NCBI RefSeq assembly: GCF_028583425.1
Contig: NC_072797.1
Coordinates: 25,330,001-25,394,000 of the forward strand
DNA: 64,000 nt
Direction of reading: 5' to 3'
From: Eublepharis macularius
Taxonomy: Eukaryota > Chordata > Lepidosauria > Squamata > Eublepharidae
Shown here in pieces: positions 57,555 to 64,000 of the stretch (positions are counted from its first letter, which is position 1; every line of letters begins with the position of its first letter). Under the pieces are notes generated by a model. It made no database searches. It worked only from the letters and a program-made list of their open reading frames with translations, and was not told the origin of the DNA. The position numbers were made by a program, and so were the translations under genes.

Positions 57555-57778
57555 GGTAAAGTGTTTAGAGTCCTGAATTGGGATCTGGGAGAGACAGGTT
57601 TGAATCTACGCTCTGTGTGCGGGGTGACCTTGGACCAGTTGCACACTTCTTAGCCTAATCCACCCCACAAAGCTGCTAAAAAGATAAAACAGAGGAGAGC
57701 AGAATTATGTGAGCTGCTTTGGGTCCCCACTAGGGAAAGAGGCAGGCAGGGTATAAGTGAAATAAGTGAAATGCAAGA
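57555..57778 (+). mobile_element. SINE family A
   Basis: Head ggtaaagtgtttagagtcct with B box ggtttgaatctac near 57598-57610, body ggtgaccttggaccagttgc, and tail ggcaggcagggtataagtga. Confidence 0.75.
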
Positions 57779-57917
57779 GCTGCTCTCTAAGGGATGGCTT
57801 AAAAACATGTTTGCTAGCAGAAATGGAATTAAAAACTTATCTCAGAAATAATTTAATAGGATAATAAAACATTTCAGCCAAAACAAGTTTTTCTTACAGT
57901 CATATACACTTTACCCC

Positions 57918-58790
57918 CAGGAAACTGGATACTCATTTTACCGGCCTCAGAAGGATGGAAGGCTGAGTTAACCTTGAGTGGGCTATCTGAACCTGGGTTC
58001 CGCCAGGATCAAACTCAGATCATGAGTAGAGATGGGCACGAACAGCAATACGAACAAAAAAAGCCACAAACAGCCCAATCTGCTGTTTGCGAGCAAGCTG
58101 TTCCCGAGGCCCCGTTCCTGGCGAACCTGTGTTCGTTCCAAACCCTCTTCGTAGCGTTTGTCAGTCGTTCATAGAGCCAGACAGTCTGACATCTTTCAAT
58201 CAATTCCCCTGGCAACATAGGCATTGACTATCTGAACTCTGTCTGAACTCCTTCTGATTTTCCTTCTGACTTGTAACCCCTCAAAGTAGCTTCCAGCAGA
58301 CAGTCCAGTTTTTTCCACTGTGAAAAGAAAATGACATGAAAGGGGGAGACCCATGGACCATGCCCTTTCCGGGGTGCAATCTCTCTGAAACTTGGGGGGT
58401 CTTCGGAGGACAGTGAGGACTATTTCCCCCGTAAATTTGGTGGGTATTGGACATTGGGAACTCCTCAATTAGCTTCCAGCAGACAGTCCAGTTTTTGTCA
58501 CTGTGAAGAGAAAATGACATGAAAAGGGGAGACCCATGGACTCTCCTTTCTCCGGCTCAAGTTCAGCTAAGTCCCAAGGGGGCCATTCTGGCTCCCATGA
58601 ACCTCCAACTACGGACATGTTTGTGAACATGTCATGTCCGTCGATGTTCATGAATCCCTGTTCGTGGATGGCAACAAACAACGAACATCATGTTTGGTTT
58701 TTTTCCTGTTCGTGCCCATCTCTAGTTGTGAGCAGAGCTTGGGCTGCAGTACTGCAGCTTACCACTCTGCGCCACGAGGCTCATGTTTCA
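57918..58790 (-). mobile_element. tRNA-headed SINE split by a hAT-type element
   Basis: The left part (to 58026) has cattttaccggcctcagaag and ccgccaggatcaaactcaga. The right part (58733-58790) has cagagcttgggctgcagtac and cactctgcgccacgaggctc, which is a tRNA-like head in reverse. The break is exactly at the hAT-type insertion. Confidence 0.72.
58027..58724. mobile_element. hAT-type nonautonomous element, family H5
   Basis: Ends tagagatgggcacgaac and gttcgtgcccatctcta form perfect 17-bp inverted repeats. Flanks atcatgag (58019-58026) and gttgtgag (58725-58732) agree at 5 of 8, with all three differences being transitions. About 70-bp blocks near 58286 and 58470 are direct duplicates (agcagacagtccagttttt, aaaatgacatgaaa). 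No transposase is left. Confidence 0.85.
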
Positions 58791-58849
58791 TATTGGTAAT
58801 TGGTTCTACATGTTTTCACATTTGTGCAATCCATACCATTGTATTGTTT

Positions 58850-58940
58850 GTTGAATGTACCAGCCATTGACTGCATTGACTTACACCGAGTAATCCAGCT
58901 TGAGTCTCAGTGAGAAAGACAGACTATAAATGATAGGCCA
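58850..58940 (+). mobile_element. LINE 3' tail, L2-like, short
   Basis: Ends ccagcttgagtctcagtgag then aaagacagactataaatgat, as in the other L2-like tails. Confidence 0.55.
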
Positions 58941-59419
58941 AGTGGTGCACAGCATACTCTTCAAACTTAAGTTTGAAGCGTATGCAATTTAAGTCGCTAG
59001 TTTCCAAATCTAAAGACAGCGTGTCACCGCACCAACTTCGTAAGATAAACTGGGGGAAATAACGTAAGCTGTCCTGAGTTCTTTGAGGAAGGAGGATATG
59101 AAAATGTTGTAGTTAGACAGAGAGGCCCAATAGGAATGGATGACGCTGTATGTAAGCTGAATGTGTGCTCTGCCCCACAATTCTTTGCAGCATGCAAAGA
59201 TTCCTTGATCTATCAGAACACCATTTTATTAGATAGTAAAGGAATAAATCTATATGGACATCGGAAGGTAAACTTTGGGGTTACATCCATATTCATGTGA
59301 AAATAGAATAGAACCTGGCCTTTCTTAGAATACAATTCAGCTGTCAATTGGAGTGATCTCTGAATCCAGGGTCCAAACTATGTGGGAAGTTGGGGTATAA
59401 ATGTTTTAATAAATAAACA

Positions 59420-60515
59420 AATAAATAAATAAATACAACTTGATCAAGTTGAAATTGAATCCTGACAAGATGTAGGCAATGCTGATCAGTGAAGCTTAGA
59501 TCTTGGAGAATATTTTGCTCCCCAGATTCAATGGGGATCCAGTCTAGGAATTACACTCAATCCAGCATTATTGCTAGACACTCAAGTTAATCCAGCAACA
59601 ATAAATGGTTACTTCTATCTTCATTTCGCCCAGAGGATGTATCCGTACTGGCAATGAAGATCCATGCCATGGTAACCTCAAGGCTAGACTATTGTAATGC
59701 GTTCTGTATGAGTCTACCCTTGAAGACAACTTAAGAAACTCTAGCTGGTGCAGAATGCCACAGCTCAATTATTATCAGGAGCTAGGCAGAGTATGCATAT
59801 TATGTCCATTCTGCAGTTGCTTCACTGGTTAATGATTAGTTCCCCAGTTCCATTCAAAGCACTGGTACTAAATATACCTATAATATATCTGATACCTATG
59901 AAGTGTCTCATGGCCTAGGACTCGTATATCCGCAGGAGCTCCTGTCCTGCTGCTTTGCTGCTGCAGCTTCATTCATTTGAGCAAAGCCTTCCAAAGGTGC
60001 TACCTTGCAAAAGAAGGGCAAGATCAACAGCCGCCTGCACCTGAGCATTCTCTGTTGTGGCTCCTACCTGGCAGAATGGCCTGCCTGATGAGACCAGGAA
60101 TGATCCCACTTTTACATCATTCTGCAGAATGCGTAAAATGAAATTGCTCAGGAGGGCAAGTTTATAAAGGGAACGAAGTTGGTTTTAGAGTCTGTGGAAA
60201 TTTTAGGCAATTATCATTGCATTGTTTATGACAGGTATTATACTTTTTTATTGCACTGTTTTCTAATTTTGTAATCTGGCTTTATTTTACTGTTTATTGC
60301 ATGCATTGCACTGTTTTTATTGCATTGCTCTACGATTTTGTAATCCTGTTTTATTGCATTATTTGTTGTATGTAGTATGTGGTTCTTTTTGTGTTCTCTG
60401 ATTTTGTAATCCAGTTTTCATGCACTGTTCATAGATATTATACTGTTATTATTGCATTCCCTTTTAACTGAGTAATCCACATTGAATCTCAGCGAAAAGG
60501 CAGACTATAAATGAA
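59420..60515 (+). mobile_element. LINE, L2/CR1-clade, 3' portion
   Basis: A decayed reverse-transcriptase C-terminal reading: MKIHAMVTSRLDYCNAF at 59654-59704, followed by SLPLKTT and, further on, weak matches to the downstream region. This phrase is typical of L2/CR1-clade elements of amniotes. A long T-rich 3' untranslated region follows, ending in gaatctcagcgaaaaggcag then actataaatgaa. Truncated at the 5' side and interrupted by stops. Confidence 0.78.
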
Positions 60516-61229
60516 ATAAGTATGTAAATAAGTACATGAATAAGCTACTGTGGTGGCAGACCCTCTCAGACAATCAACTTGAGCAGAAAGGGTTACCCAC
60601 AATGACTAGCTTATACTAGACAAGCCATATTAAAAGATTATCACTCCAAGTAAGTTCCGTACCAAAACTGTTTCAAGAAGTGTCAGTACTGTGCCTTTTA
60701 CAGCTAATTCATCTTCTCTCCTTAATCCAGCTCCTCAGGATTTTTTTTAAAAATGCTCATTTCTTTATTTCCTAGTGATGATTCTATTTTCTTGCTATCA
60801 CAAAAGTTCCTGTTCAGCCTCACTATTACCAGCACTTTCAAGTTACTTTCAGAATAACTATGTCTAAAACTTGAACAGGACAAGAATGTGCTGTGGAACA
60901 GCTATGTAGGTTCACTACTGAAAATTGTTAGGATTTTTAAATAATAAAACACTGCATTTTGCCCTCTTAATCAACACGAAATAATCTACTATCGACACTA
61001 CTGTTTTTCTGTGCACACTTCAACAAGGCATAACATTCTGAATTTACTTTATGTTAACTTACAAACAGTACAATGACACCTTTAAAGATTACCCTATTCT
61101 TATGCCTCCAATTCCTCCTTTATCCATTCCATACCAATAATTTTGTTATTACAATTTTGTTATTCACCTTCAGCTCCCCCAAGTTGTCCCGCTCTCTCAA
61201 AAGGACTGTGTCCACTCCTCCTTATTTTT

Positions 61230-61970
61230 TTTTGTACTTTCATTTATACCCCTGCTTTACTCCCCAATGGGGATCAAAAGTGGCTTACATCAATCTGCTC
61301 TTCTCCATTTTTTCCACACTACAAACTCTGTGAGGTAAGTTAGTGTAATGGACAGGACCAGTTCCAGCTCTGCCTCTGCCAGAGAACAGCCAATGAGAGC
61401 TAATGGAATGCTGGGGCTTGGGACACTTGAAAATCTGTTAGGATAGTTAGTTAAGGGAGAAAATGATCTGGAAGCTGCAGAGGGAAGCAGCAGAAAAATA
61501 GCACTATTTATGAAAAAGTAGGGTTATACATTCACATCTGAAGAACAATGTATCTTATGTGTTTGAATCATTCCTGCCTGTGTTGTTATACATCTTGTAA
61601 ATAAGGCTTTTTTGCAGCTTAATCCTGGCTGACTGGAAATTGTTAGCTGAGGGGAAATAACCCACACAAGCATTCCGGTCATGACCAATGTGCCTAATGA
61701 ACCAAATGGTGGCAGTATATATGGGTAGTAAACACCAAGTTCAGTTACTCCAAATAACTCCTGAAAGCATATGGGAGAGTAGTACTGAATATGGGGAACT
61801 GGCTGCCCTGTCTGGTGAGGTCTCTAGAAACATCAGAGAGGAAACCCTGTGCTGGGTCAGGGCTCTCTGCCTGATAAATAGGGACCAGAGGTGGCAAGGA
61901 ATCTGGGGAGCTGGGGAACCAGATCCTAGTCCATCGCTCTAGCCACTACACTACAGTGGCTCCTGCCTAG
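61230..61970 (-). mobile_element. SINE family A-like split by an unidentified insertion
   Basis: The left part (61230-61343) has tactccccaatggggatcaa and ctgtgaggtaagttag. A head-like piece near 61915-61970 contains ctctagccactacactacag. Between them lies the insertion at 61344-61641 and further unassigned sequence. Confidence 0.5.
61344..61641. mobile_element. Insertion with 5-bp duplication, possibly a solo long terminal repeat
   Basis: Starts tgtaatggacagg, and gttag is present on both sides (61339-61343 and 61642-61646), exactly where a SINE body is interrupted. It contains ttgtaaataaggcttttttg, similar to the polyadenylation part of a long terminal repeat. It does not end in CA, so the family is uncertain. 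A fossil. Confidence 0.4.
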
Positions 61971-62289
61971 AAAACCATCTCTTTCTTTCTTTTTCTCCCT
62001 CCACTTCAAATCCTTCCTCAAATTCTTCTTTTCCACAAAAATGTCGTCTTCTTGTAATTATTTCAAATATTTATTCTTTTAGTCTCTCTTTAATCTTGCA
62101 CCCACCCACCAAAATAGAACAGGGATTTTCTCATTTTTCCACAGAATTCCAAAATTGATGGTACCCATAAACAAACAACAGCAAGTGGTGATTTATATAG
62201 AAAACACTGATAATGAATGCTTGCAAGCAGGTGGTTTAAGTTTCACTGATACTAATGCTGAATGTTGGCCTTATAACCTAAGAAAAGGG

Positions 62290-62480
62290 GTCTTGGCTCA
62301 GGGGCACAGCATCTGCAATGCGTACAGTAAGCCCCAGGTTCAGTCTCCAGATGAAAGGATCAAATCGTAGGTGACAGGAAATACCTCTGCCGGAGATCCT
62401 GGAATGCTGCTGGCAATCAGAATAAATACTGACTTTGATGGACTAATGGTCTGACTCAATAGAAGGCAGCTTGATATGTT
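62290..62480 (+). mobile_element. SINE family B
   Basis: Head gtcttggctcaggggcacag with a decayed B box gttcagtctcc, body gaaatacctctgccggagat, and end ggtctgactcaatagaaggc then agcttgatatg. Confidence 0.8.
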
Positions 62481-62754
62481 TATCAGAGAACTTATACTGA
62501 GGGGCTGATACTGCTTTTCTCAAGCAGCTGAGTCCCTCAATTCGCATTCAGGGCCTGCTCAACCCACAACAATACACAGCTCATTGGGCGTGGCTAGGTA
62601 CTGCAAAATCTCCACTAGGTAACACGCTGCCCACACCAGTCACTTAAAAAACTGTCCTTTAATGGACCCGCAGAAAGTATTCAACTTCCTGGGTTTTGTA
62701 GAATAGGTATTCTGGGAATCAAAATAAAAAAATTATGGAGAACTGCTACACTGC

Positions 62755-62836
62755 TACTCTGGGCAAACTCTGACTTGGTTGTTAGCTAAACAATGTGTGA
62801 TGGTGAGAAACAATAGAGAAGCTATTCTGATCAGAG
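62755..62836. repeat. 80-bp direct repeat, copy 1
   Basis: Identical to 63549-63628 except for two substitutions over about 80 bases (starts tactctgggcaaactct, ends agctattctgatcaga). Not recognised as a known family. Confidence 0.85.
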
Positions 62837-63548
62837 AACTGCATTTCCTCACTTCTTCCTTCAGATCATCAATTCCCATGCACAGCAGAGTCCAAGCAAA
62901 TAGATGCCTAACAATACATCTGTTTCTGTCTAACTAGCTCACTCATAAACAAAAACACCCCAAGGGCGGGTCAATCATGGTCAAAAGATGGAATGAAAAT
63001 CCCAAAGTGCTGTGCTGATCTCTATCTAATGTCAAGCAAAATCAGAAGAGATCTGATGTATTTTGAGCAAGCGTTGCCGCTTAGGGTTATTCCCATGCTG
63101 CTAAATAGGAATGCTAAATAGGATCTTTCTTGTTCTGCCTGTCTGATGTCTGAAGCAGATATATGGCAGAACAACAACAGCAAAAACTTCATAGTCATCT
63201 GTCAGCAATATATAAGCTCCCTTGAAGTAAAATGCTTCCCTGAAGCACAGTGGACCATTTCTGAGCTTTCTGAAAGTAAGTAGCAGAAGAGCAACAGGGA
63301 ACTTTCCTCTGTTTTTGTTGCTCCTCCCATAAAACTAACCAGAGCCCAAAAGCTTCAGGTGCTTTAAAATAAAAGGGGGAAAATACTACAGTCATTTAAT
63401 CTGGCTTATTTTTTATACTGCATGGTTCTCATGTGAGCATGCTGTTGCATGTGCATATTTGATATATTGATCCAAGGAAGTTGAAAGCAATATCATGCAC
63501 TCAGGTCACAAGGAGAAGGTACACGAGGACAAACTGGACAGATTAAAT

Positions 63549-63628
63549 ACTCTGGGCAAACTCTAACTTGGTTGTTAGCTAAACAATGTGTGATGCTGAG
63601 AAACAATAGAGAAGCTATTCTGATCAGA
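63549..63628. repeat. 80-bp direct repeat, copy 2
   Basis: Partner of 62755-62836 in the same orientation, 0.79 kb further on. The 0.7 kb between them does not look like a recognised element. Confidence 0.85.
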
Positions 63629-63750
63629 ATCCTTATCTCTATTGCACTCATTTTTAAAAAAATTAAATTGCTGTTGACTGCTTGCTAATCTATATATAGC
63701 AATGGTTGTTGTGGGTTTTCCGGGCTGTATTGCCGTGGTCTTGGCATTGT

Positions 63751-63797
63751 AGTTCCTGATGTTTCGCCAGCAGCTGTGGCTGGCATCTTCAGAGGTG
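63751..63797 (-). ncRNA. Hammerhead-ribozyme-like motif, P1 (left arm)
   Basis: Same core as at 2824-2864, but the cleavage triplet reads ATC instead of GTC. Both fit the NUH rule for hammerheads. Confidence 0.55.
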
Positions 63798-63879
63798 TAG
63801 CACCAAAAGACAGAGATCTCTCAGTGTCACGAATACACTGACACTGTGACACTGAGAGATCTCTGTCTTTTGGTGCTAC

Positions 63880-63922
63880 ACCTCTGAAGATGCCAGCCAC
63901 AGCTGCTGGCGAAACGTCAGGA
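63880..63922 (+). ncRNA. Hammerhead-ribozyme-like motif, P1 (right arm)
   Basis: CCT, CTGAAGA, spacer T, GCCAGC/GCTGGC stem, GAAA, C, GTC, AGG: identical in the core to the copy at 2824. Confidence 0.62.
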
Positions 63923-64000
63923 ACTACAATGTCAAGACCACGGCAATACAACCCGGAAAACCCACAACAACCAGCGTTCTCCGGCCGTGAAAGCCTTCGA

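Larger units (their letters stand above)
55983..64000 (-). other. TTC33: TTC33 intron (part), running off the window
   Basis: No further TTC33 exon is recognisable in the rest of the window, so all of it should be intron of TTC33 if the gene is intact. Its repeats are listed separately. The inference rests on the conserved gene order and on the known large introns of mammalian TTC33. Confidence 0.7.
63705..64000. mobile_element. Penelope-like terminal repeats (family P1), tail-to-tail palindrome, runs off the window
   Basis: Left arm 63705-63834 (minus orientation) and right arm 63848-64000 (plus orientation) are inverted copies of the P1 3' terminal region around a short spacer with gaatacactgac. 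The right arm extends further, to ctccggccgtgaaagccttc, which is the end also seen at 2010-2035. No nuclease part is in view. A fossil. Confidence 0.82.

Noticed and set aside
55983-64000. Additional TTC33 exons to the right of the last one
   Set aside because: I looked on the minus strand for the expected TPR segments before AIRSFQ and found none; they should lie outside the window.

Overview
The window is vertebrate nuclear DNA, most likely from a squamate reptile (lizard). It holds one complete protein gene with a spliced coding region, the last exon of a second gene, and otherwise old transposable-element sequence. The vertebrate call rests on the two genes. The squamate call rests on the repeats: tRNA-headed SINEs with L2/MIR-like bodies, a 5S-rRNA-derived SINE, a BovB-type LINE tail, Penelope-like retroelements, L2-like LINE tails and many short hAT-type elements. 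A gecko is possible, but I cannot fix the species.

Genes: PTGER4, the prostaglandin E2 receptor EP4, lies on the plus strand. Coding exon 1 is 36982-37812 and coding exon 2 is 48368-48961, split by a phase-0 intron of 10.6 kb, giving 474 residues. A CpG-rich promoter and 5' leader lies at about 35.9-36.98 kb. A likely polyadenylation signal lies near 49.88 kb. Convergent to it on the minus strand is the last coding exon of TTC33 (55626-55982), whose upstream exons lie beyond the window. PTGER4 and TTC33 are also convergent neighbours in mammals, so the order is conserved.

Left part (1-35.5 kb): no host exon was recognised. It is a mosaic of nested insertions. A Penelope-like copy sits inside a SINE with a 13-bp target duplication (1999-2914), and a second sits inside another SINE with an 11-bp duplication (14781-14993). 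hAT-type miniature elements have 8-bp duplications (4729, 6851, 9920, 11985, 12196). A foldback family has 5-bp duplications beginning CT (3909, 4208, 24874, 30697), with a 1-kb relative at 17557-18582. There are two minisatellites (19.3 kb, 27.1 kb), a GC-rich block at 21.4-22.3 kb, a Penelope-like GIY-YIG fragment at 32.1-32.8 kb, a BovB tail at 33.2 kb and a 5S-derived SINE at 34.4 kb.

Right part (56-64 kb): SINEs, a 0.7-kb hAT-type element with an internal duplication (58027-58724), an L2-like LINE 3' portion (59.4-60.5 kb), a near-exact 80-bp direct repeat (62.75 and 63.55 kb) and a Penelope-like palindrome that runs off the right edge.

The most striking signal is that three different Penelope-like families here carry the same hammerhead-ribozyme-like core: CTGANGA, one spacer base, a 5-6 bp stem, GAAA, then a downstream GTC. 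The best copy (2824-2864) has a self-complementary ACGT where stem III should be, which would suit cleavage as a dimer.
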